DNA of 64,000 nt, taken from NCBI GenBank assembly GCA_028023455.1, contig JAQFVV010012509.1, positions 2,728,001 to 2,792,000 of the forward strand. Direction: 5' to 3'. The position numbers were made by a program, and so were the translations under genes. Of this stretch, positions 25,795 through 37,900 are shown piece by piece; the first letter of the stretch is position 1; the number at the start of each line of letters is the position of its first letter. This DNA is from Epiperipatus broadwayi (taxonomy: Eukaryota; Onychophora; Udeonychophora; Euonychophora; Peripatidae). The notes under the pieces were generated by a model, which saw only the letters and a list, made by a program, of their open reading frames with translations, made no database searches and had not been told where the DNA came from.

Positions 25795-27882
25795 TGTAAC
25801 CGGACCCGCATACAACCCTTTTATTACATCAGTTGTAACAATTTTCTGATGAGCATGCTGTAGGAAGGAACTATCAATTGACATTCCTAATGCAGATGTT
25901 AATGGCACCTACAACAATATTTCCTGCTCATCAGAGGATGTAGTACAATAGAGACTGGGAACATCTAAACATTTATATGTTTGGTTTTCCAAACAGCGCC
26001 ATTAGAGTTCCGTCTCACTACAACCTGACTGGCCTAGGTCGTTATGTCAGACGTAGCTCAGAAGGCATGAGATTCTCATGAACCAGTGTTATAACTGATG
26101 AGTGATGCAATAAAACAAAACAAAACTGGACAACTGGATAACCAATTTAATTTTTAGTAACAAAAAAAATTTATTAAATAACAATTAATTAGCAATTTCT
26201 AACGAAGTTCATTTTATCCACATGATAACTCATTTTCATTTTACTTATGAAAGAGCTAGAAGCAGTTCCTTTTTTTTTTTTTATCAATAGTTCATTTACA
26301 AGTTCATTTATGAGAAGACATTTGGAAATAGTCTAATTCAACAATAGTTCATTTTGAATCCATTGATGAGAAGAAGCTTGGGAATATTCTAATTCAACAA
26401 TAGTTCATTTTTGTATTCCTTTATGAGAAGAAGCTTGGAAATATTCCAATTCAACAATAGTTTATTTTTGTATTCCTTTATGAGAAGAAGATTGGTAGCA
26501 GTTAAGCATTTATGAGTTATATAACATTTTGTTATTTTATGAATTATTACTGATTGGTAAACATTTAAATTCAGCAATTCTTGGTTTGTGGAGCATTCAT
26601 CATTTGGTAATTAAAGCATTTATAATTTAGTCAAATATAAAAGTATATTCTTACACATAAACTCTGTTACATTATAAGAAGCTTAGAAGCAGTCAAGCAT
26701 TTATGATTTATAGAGCATTTCATCATGTTATGAATTATTACCGATTGGTAGACATTTGAACTCAGCAATTCTTGGTTTGTAGAGCATTTATCATTTGATA
26801 ATTGAGGCATTTATAATTTAGCCAAATATAAAAGTATATTCTTACACATAAACTCTGTTTGGCTTGTGGAGCATTTATCATTTAGTAACTGAAGCATTTC
26901 TAATTTAATCAAATATAACAGTATATTCATACACATAAGTTCTGTTACATTACTCAGATAGAAGTAGTATGCAATTAAAGCACTTTTAATTCATATAGTA
27001 AATACATTCAAATATTTTTATAAATAAATTTGCGTATAACCATTTCATAATTTCATTTTATAACGTATGATAAACATGTTCTAATATTTTACAAAATAAA
27101 TTCTACGCAACTACTTCATAATTTCACTTTATAACGTATGATAAAGATGTTTTAATATTTTACAAAACAAAATGTATGCAACTGTTTCATAACTTCACTT
27201 TATAACATATGATAAAAATATTTTAATATTTTATAAAAATAATTTTTATGTAGATATTTCATGATGTCAATTTATAATTCATGGTAAAGATGTCTAAACA
27301 TTCTTATAACATAATTACCTTCCAGTTTTGCAGTCCATTTTACTCAAGAGAAGGCGGGTTATTTCATCGATGGAAAGTCATGTGGAGAGATTGAAGCCGC
27401 TAAATTACCCCATTATTATCATAATTCCTCTAGCAAAGGTTTCTTTTTCCATTCTCAGGTTTAGTTAAAGCTATATTTTAATTTGTCAAAAGAATTAAGT
27501 AATACACTTTCTTTTTTAAAAAAAAAATTCAATATATTCTGCTTCTTTGTGTAAGACGAAAGAGAAAAAAAAGTTCTTTTTTTCCCACGACGTGTCTAAT
27601 TTGAATACTGCCTCAGTTTAACTCAAGTATCTTTTTTCTTTCTTTTTAATGATTGGATAATTAATTTCTTTTTTTTTTATTGAGACAGATAAAAAAAAAA
27701 AAAAATAAAATAAGACGATATAACATTTTATTCAAATCCATCAATCACAAAATTAAAAATATGATTTTTTTAAACAAATCAAAATTTATTGCGTTCCCAA
27801 TTAGACTGAATCACGCTAGACATTTTGAATGGGGGGGGGGGATCTTTTGAATATTTATATGAGGAACAGCATATCTGTTTCA
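25795..27882 (-). repeat. 3' LTR (left copy) with internal tandem arrays
   Basis: 2088 bp, TG...CA. Inside are three arrays that also occur in the other LTR. The first is four 57-bp units starting caatagttcattt (26285-26510). The second is about two and a half units of roughly 200 bp around caattcttggtttgt (26510-26960). The third is about four units of roughly 68 bp around tttataacgtatgataaa (26995-27300). A G10 run lies at 27831. Small differences from the right LTR include cagcgcc against cagcacc and a 2-nt indel near 26040. Confidence 0.88.
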
Positions 27883-27894
27883 TTACCCCTCACC
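27883..27894 (-). promoter_or_regulatory. Polypurine tract (PPT)
   Basis: On the minus strand the bases directly upstream of the left LTR read GGTGAGGGGTAA. A purine-rich tract touching the 3' LTR is where plus-strand DNA synthesis is primed in LTR elements. Together with the PBS at the other LTR it fixes the element's orientation. Confidence 0.6.
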
Positions 27895-28480
27895 AAATTT
27901 TGGGATGAAATCGCCTGGAAGTACGATTTCATTCCATATACTATACACATTATTTCTCAGTACTGCCTGGTTTTAGATATGCTGATGAATGGGTAAGATG
28001 AGCTGGAAAAGTGAATACATGAACCATAGCCTCCAATGCCAGGATAAATAGACGGCCAAGCACAAACTACCAGTACACCCCGCCTCATGACGTCACGAGA
28101 AAATATCTCATTTTTAAGCACTACCTCTCTTGTACCTAGAAGTATCATCCAACCAAGAATAGGAGGCAGAGAAAAAAAAATCAATTTGGCACTCAGCCAA
28201 CCCTGCTCAGCTCCAGTGAGTCTTAGGGGCTATCATTTGGCCTATCCATGAGACCAAGGTCTATCCATGAGACCTATATATACGCACTGCTGGACTACTC
28301 TTGAAGCACAACATCCAGGTCTGGATAGTGCCGAGCATATACTTCGGAGCATCATAACACAATGCATCCAAGCAGCTCTGCTCAATCATCCACCATCTCA
28401 ACATGAAAAACACAAGTTCATGCATCACTACACCACACTCACAAACCCTTTTCCATCAGCTATCTCTATTTTATTCTGAA

Positions 28481-29113
28481 TCATAACTGCAACCTGGTTT
28501 GGGGAGACTGAGGATCATGATCAGTTCTCCTATAGTCCTCTTTTATATTATGAGGTGACATACTTCTGGATCGTCTCTTTGTTGAAAATTTATCGTGTTT
28601 AACATTACTGTGGTGTCTTGCTTCTTCACTTCTGTATTTTCTTTGGAGATCCTTGTTACTGTTTGATCTTCTAATTATACACGTCCGATATGGACCATGA
28701 ACACCATCTGTGAATTTTCTCCTGTTCCTCTTCCATGGTGGTACTTCATTTTTACATAAAAGTTTTTTTTTAAATGGTTCTTCTGCCATAGTAATTATTT
28801 TTTTAGTATTTATAAAAGTTTCTTGTTGCTTAATTTCTTTCACACTTATAAATCCTGAGTTTTCAGATTCCTTTTTGGTGTCTTTTCCTGCGTAAGCAAC
28901 TATATTTTTAATAACTGTCTTTATATATTTTTTTTCTGTACTCAATTTTTGATTTGAGTTTATTAAGCTTTTGTTTATAATTTTTATATATGGCTGAGGA
29001 CTAACACACTTTTCTTTCCATTTTATGGTTTCTTTCTCTATCTCTGTTACTATTTCATAGCATATATCAGACAATTTTTCTGAAACATTTTCTTCTATAT
29101 TGGACAGTCCCTT
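28481..29113 (-). CDS. LARD-like element, second reading frame (Lys/Arg-rich)
   Basis: At least 197 codons are open, and the frame is also open upstream across the stop of the preceding frame (29116), so it overlaps its end in the -1 phase. There is no good ATG near its start, which argues for a continuation of the first protein, either by programmed frameshift or after a one-base mutation. The first half is Glu/Lys-rich (EIEKETIKWKEK); the second half is very basic (PPWKRNRRKF, STKRRSRSMSPH), as for a nucleic-acid binding tail. I see no CCHC knuckle, protease DTG or RT motif. A gag-like role is inferred from position only. Confidence 0.45.
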   Translation of the reverse strand, partial: KGLSNIEENVSEKLSDICYEIVTEIEKETIKWKEKCVSPQPYIKIINKSLINSNQKLSTEKKYIKTVIKNIVAYAGKDTKKESENSGFISVKEIKQQETFINTKKIITMAEEPFKKKLLCKNEVPPWKRNRRKFTDGVHGPYRTCIIRRSNSNKDLQRKYRSEEARHHSNVKHDKFSTKRRSRSMSPHNIKEDYRRTDHDPQSPQTRLQL

Positions 29114-29115
29114 TG

Positions 29116-29823
29116 TTATATATTTTGATTATGTTCATTTTCACGTTTTTCATCTTCTTGAAGATCAGAAGATTTTAATTTTGCTTTATTAGATTCATTT
29201 TCATCCATTTGAAACTCTTTTACTGTATTTGATACAATTTCATTCTCAGCTTCTGTATATACTGTTTCTTTCTTTTCAATTTTAGAGGTATATTCCACAA
29301 TCAGAAGTTTTCCTGAAGGTAGACTGACAATTTCAAGATCACCCTTTGTAATTTCAATTTCTTCCTTTTTAACAATCTCAAATTTTGCTTCATCAGTAAT
29401 AGGATATTCAATTTGTGATTCCTTTAAAATATCTTTGGTTGGAAATTCCAAAGTTTCCTCCTCATCCAATTTTTTAGACTGAGTTATTTTTTTCATTAAC
29501 TGGTTGAACTTTTCATTCTGTTTTTCCACTGCTTCTTTAATTCGTTTTTCTATTCTTTGGTTTGCTTCTATTGCTTGCTTGTTATATTCTTCTCTTTGTT
29601 TGATATCTTCTTCTCTTTGTTTATCCCATTTTTGGTTATCTTCTTCTCTCTGTTTGATATCTTCTTCTCTCTGTTTGATATCTTCTTCTCTTTGTTTGTC
29701 TCTTTTCTTTTTATCTTCTTCTCTCCATTTGATATCTTCTTCTCTTTGTTTAATATCTTCTTCTCTTCGTTTCTCATCTTCTTCTATTCGTTCTTTGATC
29801 ATATCGAATAGCTGCTTTAACAT
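29116..29823 (-). CDS. LARD-like element, gag-position coiled-coil protein
   Basis: 235 codons with a clean ATG at 29823. Residues about 10-85 are an almost pure coiled coil built from a seven-residue repeat, EEDIKQR, with variants REEDKKKRD and REEDNQKWD; at DNA level this is a 21-bp repeat. A more varied acidic region follows (EETLEFPTKD, SLPSGKLLIVEY). Gag proteins of many invertebrate Ty3/gypsy-like elements start with charged coiled coils, so a structural gag-like function is plausible, but no capsid fold or zinc knuckle is recognisable. The frame ends in TAA 10 bases before the second frame becomes the only one open. Coding quality (long frame, biased usage) is unlike the surrounding non-coding DNA. 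Confidence 0.6.
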   Translation of the reverse strand: MLKQLFDMIKERIEEDEKRREEDIKQREEDIKWREEDKKKRDKQREEDIKQREEDIKQREEDNQKWDKQREEDIKQREEYNKQAIEANQRIEKRIKEAVEKQNEKFNQLMKKITQSKKLDEEETLEFPTKDILKESQIEYPITDEAKFEIVKKEEIEITKGDLEIVSLPSGKLLIVEYTSKIEKKETVYTEAENEIVSNTVKEFQMDENESNKAKLKSSDLQEDEKRENEHNQNI

Positions 29824-30070
29824 GGCTTTCTTTTTTTGTTTCCTGAGTTTCTACGTTCACCATTTTTCCTTTGTTTTCTGACTTAGTAAGCTTCTCTCTC
29901 CATCCACACCATGACTTTACTCCATCTTCTTTGAAATGCCTGTTTCATTCTTTATGCCATTCATTTTTGTTTTGTTTTTCTTTTAAACTTTTATTTTTTT
30001 ATCCTTCCTGAACAAATTACATCACTACATCATATGCACTGTTCATATCACAGAATCGTGATCTGCTTAT

Positions 30071-30294
30071 GCCTATGAGTAGGCTAGCTAGATCGGACTT
30101 CACAGTAAGGTGGCAAATTAACCGGTCTATGAGTATGCTAGCCAGATAAGGCCTCACAGTAAGATGACAATGTAATAGGTGCCTATGGTTAGGCTAGTTG
30201 GATAAAGCCTCACAGTTGGATGACAAATGTAACCGGTGCCTATGGTTAGGCTAGCTGGATAAAGCCTCACAGTTGGACGCCAAATGTAACCGGA
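30071..30294 (-). repeat. Four-copy tandem array of PBS/leader segment
   Basis: Four units of 54-57 bp run from 30071, 30127, 30181 and 30238. On the plus strand the unit reads gcctatggttaggctagctg, gataaagcctcacagttgga and cgccaaatgtaaccgg. Each unit thus contains the LTR terminus (tgtaaccgg) plus the PBS-like segment. The unit next to the LTR and its neighbour are nearly identical; the two further away are increasingly diverged. The array lies in the 5' leader between the LTR and the coding frame. Confidence 0.85.
30267..30284 (-). promoter_or_regulatory. Primer-binding site (PBS)
   Basis: On the minus strand, two bases after the CA end of the 5' LTR, the sequence is TGGCGTCCAACTGTGAGG. 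TGG at the start is complementary to the CCA end of a tRNA, as required. I cannot name the tRNA. Imperfect copies of the site recur in each unit of the adjoining array. Confidence 0.6.
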
Positions 30295-32366
30295 CCCGCA
30301 TACAACCCTTTTATTACATCAGTTGTAACAATTTTCTGATGAGCATGCTGTAGGAAGGAACTATCAATTGACATTCCTAATGCAGATGTTAATGGCACCT
30401 ACAACAATATTTCCTGCTCATCAGAGGATGTAGTACAATAGAGACTGGGAACATCTAAACATTTATATGTTTGGTTTTCCAAACAGCACCATTAGAGTTC
30501 CGTCTCACTACAACCTGACTGGCCTAGGTCTAGTTATGTCAGACGTAGCTCAGAAGGCATGAGATTCTCATGAACCAGTGCTATAACTGATGAGTGATGC
30601 AATAAAACAAAACAAAACTGGACAACTGGATAACCAATTTAATTTTTAGTAACAAAAAAAAAATTTATTAAATAACAATTAATTAGCAATTTCTAACGAA
30701 GTTCATTTTATCCACATGATAACTCATTTTCATTTTACTTATGAAAGAGCTAGAAGCAGTTCTTTTTTTTATCAATAGTTCATTTACAAGTTCATTTATG
30801 AGAAGACGTTTGGAAACAGTCTAATTCAACAATAGTTCATTTTGAATCCATTTATGAGAAGAAGCTTGGGAATATTCTAATTCAACAATAGTTCATTTTG
30901 AATTCATTTATGAGAAGAAGCTTGGAAATATTCCAATTCAACAATAGTTCATTTTTGTATTCCTTTATGAGAAGAAGCTTGGTAGCAGTTAAGCATTTAT
31001 GATTTATATAACATTTTGTTATTTTATGAATTATTACTGATTGGTAAACATTTAAATTCAGCAATTCTTGGTTTGTGGAGCATTCATCATTTGGTAATTA
31101 AAGCATTTATAATTTAGTCAAATATAAAAGTATATTCTTATACATAAACTCTGTTACATTATAAGAAGCTTAGAAGCAGTCAAGCATTTATGATTTATAG
31201 AGCATTTCATCATTTTATGAATTATTACTGATTGGTAGACATTTGAACTCAGCAATTCTTGGTTTGTAGAGCATTTATCATTTGATAATTGAGGCATTTA
31301 TAATTTAGCCAAATATAGAAGTATATTCTTACACATAAACTCTGTTTGGCTTGTGGAGCATTTATCATTTAGTAATTGAGCATTTCTAATTTAATCAAAT
31401 ATAACAGTATATTCATACACATAAGTTCTGTTACATTACTCAGATAGAAGTAGTATGCAATTAAAGCATTTTTAATTCATATAGTAAATACGTTCAAATA
31501 TTTTTGTAAATAAATTTGCGTATAACCATTTCATAACTTCATTTTATAATGTATGATAAACATGTTCTAATATTTTACAAAACAAATTCTATGTAGTTAT
31601 TTCATAACTTCACTTTATAACGTATGATAAAGGTGTTCTAATATTTTACAAAACAAATTCTATGCAGTTATTTCATAACTTCACTTTATAACGTATGATA
31701 AAGATGTTTTAATATTTTATAAAACAATTCTTATGTAGATATTTCATAATTTCAATTTATAATTTATGGTAAAGATGTCTAAACATTTTATAACATAATT
31801 ACCTTCCAGTTTTGCAGTCCATTTTACTCTAGAAGAAGGCAGGTTATTTCATCTATGGAAAGTCATGGCACAGCGTGGAGAGAGTGAAGCCGCTAAATTA
31901 CCCCATTATTATCATAATTCCTCTAGCAAAGGTTTCTTTTTCCATTCTCACGTTTAGTTAAAGCTATATTTTAATTTGTCAAAAGAATTAAGTAATACAC
32001 TTTTTTTTTTTAAAAAAAAAATTCAATATGTTCTGCCTCTCTGTGTAAGACGAGAGAGAAAAAAAAAAAGTTCTTTTCTTCCCACGACGTGTCTAATTTG
32101 AATACTGCCTCAGTTTAACTCAAGTATCTTTTTTCTTTCTTTTTAATGATTGGATAATTAATTTCTTTTTTTTTTATTGAGACAGATAAAAAAAAAATAA
32201 GATGACATAACATTTTATTCAAATCCATCAATCACAAAATTAAAAATATGATTTTTTTAAACAAATCACAGCTTATTGCGTTCCCAATTAGACTGAATCA
32301 CGCTAGACATTTTGAATGGGGGGGGGTCTTTTGAATATTTATATGAGGAACAGAATATCTGTTTCA
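30285..32366 (-). repeat. 5' LTR (right copy)
   Basis: 2082 bp, direct copy of the left LTR with the same three internal tandem arrays. In the element's own direction (minus) it starts TGAAACAGATATTCTG and has a TATA-like ATATAAATATTC within the first 40 bases. It ends CCGGTTACA. The following base on the plus strand begins atatatatgt, giving the atat target duplication with 25791-25794. Confidence 0.88.
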
Positions 32367-34430
32367 ATATATATGTATGTAAGCGTTAATATTTATTTCC
32401 TTTACTTATACTTATGATAGTTAACAAAAAAATTCCTCATTCCTTGAAGTTATAAAGTTGTTAGTCAAAACAAATAATTAAAATATATATCCCATTTTCA
32501 ATCGTACTACACCTTGAAATCTCTATAGTTTCAGTTACTTTAAAAAAAAAAATCTCATCAATCTTTATGATAAGCCACCATAATCAAATTAGTTTTATAA
32601 TGTTTTTTGAATTTCCAAGATTAATGTTAGTAAGAGTGATTAAAATAATCAAATTATAATAATTATATATAACAAAAAACACTTATTTATAATTGTTTAA
32701 TAGAGAAGAAGATATAAATTAATATTATCGGCTTAATGTTTTCGAGGATCCATGCCTCATATTCATAGCCTTCATAAAATGTATAGCCATTAAACTTTAA
32801 TATTAATTTATATCTTCTCTATTAAACAATTATAAATAAGTGTTTTTTGTTACATAATATTGAGAAATAAAACTATATTTATTAATAATTATATATATAA
32901 GTCTGTGCAGAACATATTAAAGTTTTTGTCACATAGAAAATATATAGCACAGCCATCACTCAGTAAATTAAGATATAAGCAATAACTACCAAGTCAATGA
33001 ACACATTTGTAAGGCCTAATTAGTTACCAATTAAATTTATTTACTTCAAATTATCAGCTTTATATTTTAAAATTATCTTATTTCTAGATAGTGCCGTAAC
33101 TATCTGATCAAACATCAGAAGATTAATCTTACACAGTATTGGAAATATTATTTTTATTTTCTCAACAATGCACACTTTAATTAAATTTAGAGTATGAAAT
33201 ATATTGTAGAACTTCATAAATTACACTATTAAAATCATTAAACTTAGAACACTTTCTTTCATGCACTCTCTATAAACAAACACATTTTAAATTAATAATG
33301 TCAAACACTCAATGTAATTAAATTGAAACTTAAACTGTGCAATTGTTTTTTTCCCATATAAATCATCTTCTGTTTAAATAAAGTTTATTGCAAAATAAAA
33401 TCATTTTTAGTTTAACTATTATTAAATGCACTTTTAGAAATAACAAAAATATATTAACAATATAATTTTAAAATTAGAAAGCTTATCTTCACATAATAAA
33501 TAACAAATTAATTCTCTTTATGCTTTACTAATATAATTTAAACAATTTGTGCTATAATAATGAAATGAAATGACTAAATCAATGAACATAAATATTACAA
33601 CAAACACTACTGATTGATATTAGAGATGTATGTACAAGACATTAAAGGTTGTTTTGCTTGTTCATCTAACAATTTTCTTAATATTTTATAATGGTTTTGT
33701 TAACAATTTAATTCTATTATCTGTTTATTTATACGTTTAGCAATGAAAATACTATAAGTATTTTTATTTACTTATTCTATGTATATTCTGTAAAATAATT
33801 TTAGCTATGAGCTAGAAAAATAGAATTAGAAAAGTAAAATGAATATATGGGAAAATAATTTTCAAATAAAGAGCAGTAAACTATCAGTGATCTGACCTCT
33901 GAATATAGAATGCCTTTTTAAAAAATAAGGAAAAAAAAAACTGCATAGAGAGACAAAGAAAATTTCCAGATTAAGCAGTCTATAATGTATTATCATGAAA
34001 CAGGGGGAAATTTGATAATGGCGATTAATAAAAAGCAAATGGTGATTGTGAAATGCAACATTTTTTATGCCTTTAAATTAAAAGTTCAATTTTAGTTATC
34101 AATGCAGTGTATAAAAGTTGACCATAGTAAATTGATTTTATAGATATTTTTAACTTATATTTTTGATTTTGTATTGTATTTTCCTATTTATATGGTAATG
34201 CTACTAGGAGTCTGGAAGAGATTACAGCTAAATATACCATTTAGCAAAAACTGGAACCAATTACATTCATTGCAAAAGAATCTATTGTATTTAAAATTAT
34301 TTGGAATTAGATATGCACTATTCTATTTTATAGTCATGAAATTTCTTGAATAAACACAGAGCAGATTTATGCTAGAGATTTTTACAGAAGTTTTTAAAAT
34401 CAAAAACATAGAACTAAGAATGAGTATTAA
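32367..34430. other. AT-rich intron
   Basis: AT-rich intron with one strong hairpin element (32672-32851, listed separately). No coding motif, RNA gene or other element recognised. Confidence 0.5.
32672..32851. repeat. Long hairpin (MITE-like) element
   Basis: Left arm 32672-32730 (starting acaaaaaacacttatttata) and right arm 32794-32851 (ending ataagtgttttttgt) are near-perfect reverse complements of nearly 60 bp. The spacer is about 60 bp and contains cgaggatccatgcctc, itself a short palindrome. Confidence 0.8.
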
Positions 34431-34439
34431 AATAATATT

Positions 34440-34960
34440 AAAGGGATTTTCAATAAATAAATAAATAACATGATAGTATGAATGACAAAAATTTAGCAAT
34501 TACAAATATCTAGATCAAATTAATAAAATAGGTAGAAAAATAATGAAAGAAATTAATCGTAGAATTAAATGAGACCAGAATGTTCTTATTATGAACGAGA
34601 TATTCAGATATGTAGTAGAAGAGCAATTCAGAAACTATTGATACCACAGCAAAATATTGAGAGACAAATGTTAGAATACAAAAAAATCCATAGCGAAAAT
34701 TTTAAAAAGCGGAAATGAAATTGCATTTTTAGAAAAAAGAAGAAGCAATAGTTGAACATTGGAAATTTAAAATTTAATCCTAAAAGATATTAACAGAAGT
34801 TCTAGAAAGAGATCACATGAGACAATCCACTAAGATAAGGAATTTTTATCAAGTAATGTAAAGAAAAGAAATTATGCAGTGAAAGAATGGGAATAAATTA
34901 GAAAAGATCATCTTGCAGTGGATCAACAATAGTTAAAAATGATAATAAGCATGGTATTAT
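34440..34960 (+). pseudogene. RTE-type LINE, 3' portion, heavily decayed
   Basis: Plus-strand relic. Near 34545 a frame reads EINRRIK, the RTE motif EINRRI that lies downstream of the RT palm. The copy ends near 34930 with tcttgcagtggatcaacaat, the counterpart of the QWIDNG-stop ending at 4570 and 42010. Stops and frameshifts occur throughout the roughly 500 bp between. Confidence 0.45.
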
Positions 34961-37900
34961 CAGTATAAAATTAATAACATTAGATGTGGATACTAACCAA
35001 AATATTATAACTTATCAAAGTTATGAATATTAAAGATACTATAAATAAAAATTAATCCATAGAAGTATATTAAAAATGCTAAATTAAGAATTTTCTTAAA
35101 TTTCTTGCCTTAAGCCTTAAAATTAACAAACTTAAGGACAATTTTTAATGACTTAAACATATTAGAAAAAATTATTTGAATTTACTACTAACTTTTTATC
35201 AATTAAGCCATGCAAAGATAATGTGTAATATTTATATATTTACAGCACAAATTCCATTCAAATTCTGACAAATATTATCTTTGAATAGCTAACATTTAGA
35301 CATAATTTTTTATTGTTTTAATAATATTGATAAAAAATTTAAAAGAATTCCAAAATATAAAAATGCTAAATATATTTAAAAAAAAACTTGAATTTAATTA
35401 TTACTATTATTCAATATATATAAACTGTGGATTTGAAGCTAATAATGAAAACATTTTTCAACCTCAATTTAATTACTATGAAAACTGTATCTATATATAC
35501 ATAATTTTACCCATGTATCTCAGTAATTTTATTAAATACATAATTGATTAATAATTACTTGGTAATAAAATATAAACTATTCATTAGAAAGTTTGATTTA
35601 TTTACCTTATATACTTTGTATAAAACCATCATTTCAATTGATTATTTAATTATAAGTATTAAATGCAGTTTGCAAAATGCTTCTATTTTAATCAAAACAT
35701 AAATTACGATGGATCCCTTCAAATTTTAATAATGTTAGATTTCATTATTTCAACATAAGTTACAACTTAGTGAGTAACTTTTTATTTAAATTTAAATATA
35801 CAAATATTTAAATAATATTAAATACAATATAATAAAGACATTAATAGTGACACATTTTAAAATTTTCACATACTATATATTAACTCTATTTAATTCATAA
35901 TTAATTTTTTCCCAAGAAAATAGAAATTAAAAAATTTAACCACTAACTCTTTTCAATAATCTATTTGATCTAATCACATAAAAAAAAAACAACAACAATG
36001 AGATACTTTTTACTTGCTAAATTTTACAGAATATTACTAGGAAAAAAAAAAAAAAATTGCTCAAGATATCATACATAATATTTGAATAATTTTTTCTTTA
36101 ATCTTACATGTACACAAAATTAATACTATTATAAACACAATGAAGTAAATAACACTTATACATTTAAAATTTTTTTTTTATTTATTTAAAAAACACATCA
36201 CCGATTACATTAGTACATCAAATTAATACAAACGACCTATTTAGTTTTTCCTAGTTCTACTTAATTCACGATTTTCATTTTTTTCAAAGCAAAACTATTT
36301 TTTTTGATTAATCAGGATATAAATAATAATTTGAAAATATCTATCATAATTTTATCTTGAATCAAAATAGATATTAGTTGCTGGATCTATACTTCTGTAC
36401 TTGTCCTTTCAGAAGTGTTTGCAATCTGTATTTAGTACTCATAATTAAATAACTGATTAAAACAAGTGATTCTCAAATATTTTCCTATAAATATATACTT
36501 AAGCTTTTCTTTTCTAATATAACAAAGCAAATAATTTTGATTCATTTTCATCACCATAAATTTAAATAAGTTTCAATGAAGTTATACATGTTCTAAAAAT
36601 GAATTTTTGTATTATACTGGCAAAATAGTTTAAAAAATGAGAAATAAATGCCACTAACTTTAAAGCAAATAGTTATAAAAAATTATGATAGCACAAAACA
36701 ATATGTTAAATTAAAGCTCAAATTAATTCATTATCGATAGAAACCTCATTATAAATCTGTTCTTAACTAAGGGCCATTGAACGAAAATTAAAAAAGTAAT
36801 CCCAAGATAATAAAAACAATAAAGTTCTTTTGCACCTTTGCAGACAGTTTAATAACAAATGAGAAAGATCAGAAACATTGACAAGTATTATGATGAACAC
36901 TTATTATGATAAATCTGCTGATATTTGAATCTATTACCAATTTAACAATTCAAAATGTTTATGAAATATTAGGAAAATCTGCTGTACTCAATGGAATGAC
37001 GGTATATACCAATGCTGTGGCCAGCAACCAACATTCAAGACTCCAATTTCTACTATTTGTCATCTCTGACTCAAGTCTGCTGCATTAACACTAAATTGTC
37101 AGCAATAAGTATAAATGAATGTAAGTAAATTATTAATATTTAATATATAATATGTTTGCACATAATATATACAGGGTAAATAAGTGATAAACAAACAAGC
37201 ATCAATAAGGGGTCAAACTGTAAATTTAATTAATAAATTAAACTGACATTCCAGCATTTTTACTTTTAAATAAATGATTTCTAATAATGAACAAAAACAA
37301 GTAATAAAAAATTAATATAAAGTAAAAATTCCTTTTATTTAAATAAAAACAAAATAAAATTCAATATCAATTTTTTTTATAAAGAAAAAGAATTGCTTCA
37401 ACCAAATCTTCCTTTACAGAAAGCCATTATATCTATTTTAAAAATTTTCTATGCTGGAAATACTCTTTCAGACAATGACTTATATCTGAACATTGTGGTC
37501 ATAGTTAGAAGAGTTGAATGACTTTTTTCTGCTTAATACATTTAGGTTTCTAAATTATGCCCATGGATTTTATTTCCAGTAACTTTTGTCTATTATGTAA
37601 AACATACACAACCTATTATTTGATTTGTCAAAATCTCTCTCCATAATGTGTCTACTTGTGCATATCTATTAACAGTGTAATTTTGAAGTTACTAAAATCT
37701 TGAATTTTAATTGTTTATGATTTTGGAGTGGAATGCAAAAATTTTGCTGATTTATAAGAGTCTATTTCCATTCTGGTATAATTTTGAAAATCTGGAGCTC
37801 CTGGTAATATTTTCTGGAAATGCATTGATGAACAGACTTCTGAACATTTGTCAGTTTCAGTCAAAATTTGGATATGAAGAATTCACTCCAAAGCATATTT

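Larger units (their letters stand above)
25795..32366 (-). mobile_element. LTR retrotransposon, pol-less, LARD-like (6.6 kb)
   Basis: Two direct repeats of about 2.08 kb (25795-27882 and 30285-32366) enclose an internal region of only 2.4 kb. Each starts TGTAACCGG and ends CTGTTTCA on the plus strand, i.e. TG...CA. A possible 4-bp target duplication, atat, flanks the whole. Orientation is minus. A PBS-like TGGCGTCCAACTGTGAGG follows the right LTR after a 2-nt spacer. A purine tract GGTGAGGGGTAA precedes the left LTR. The interior codes for a coiled-coil protein and a Lys/Arg-rich frame but no protease, RT, RNase H or integrase. Large LTRs with no pol fit non-autonomous LARD-type elements that depend on a relative. 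The LTRs differ at few positions, so insertion is recent compared with the LINEs here. Confidence 0.88.

Noticed and set aside
26389-26577. Small minus-strand frames in both LTRs
   Set aside because: They fall within the 57-bp tandem repeats and occur in both LTRs only because the LTRs are copies.
29504-29881. Plus-strand hydrophobic Ser/Leu/Phe-rich frame that looks like a membrane protein
   Set aside because: It is the exact antisense of the 21-bp coiled-coil repeat in the LTR element; the minus frame has the real codon pattern.
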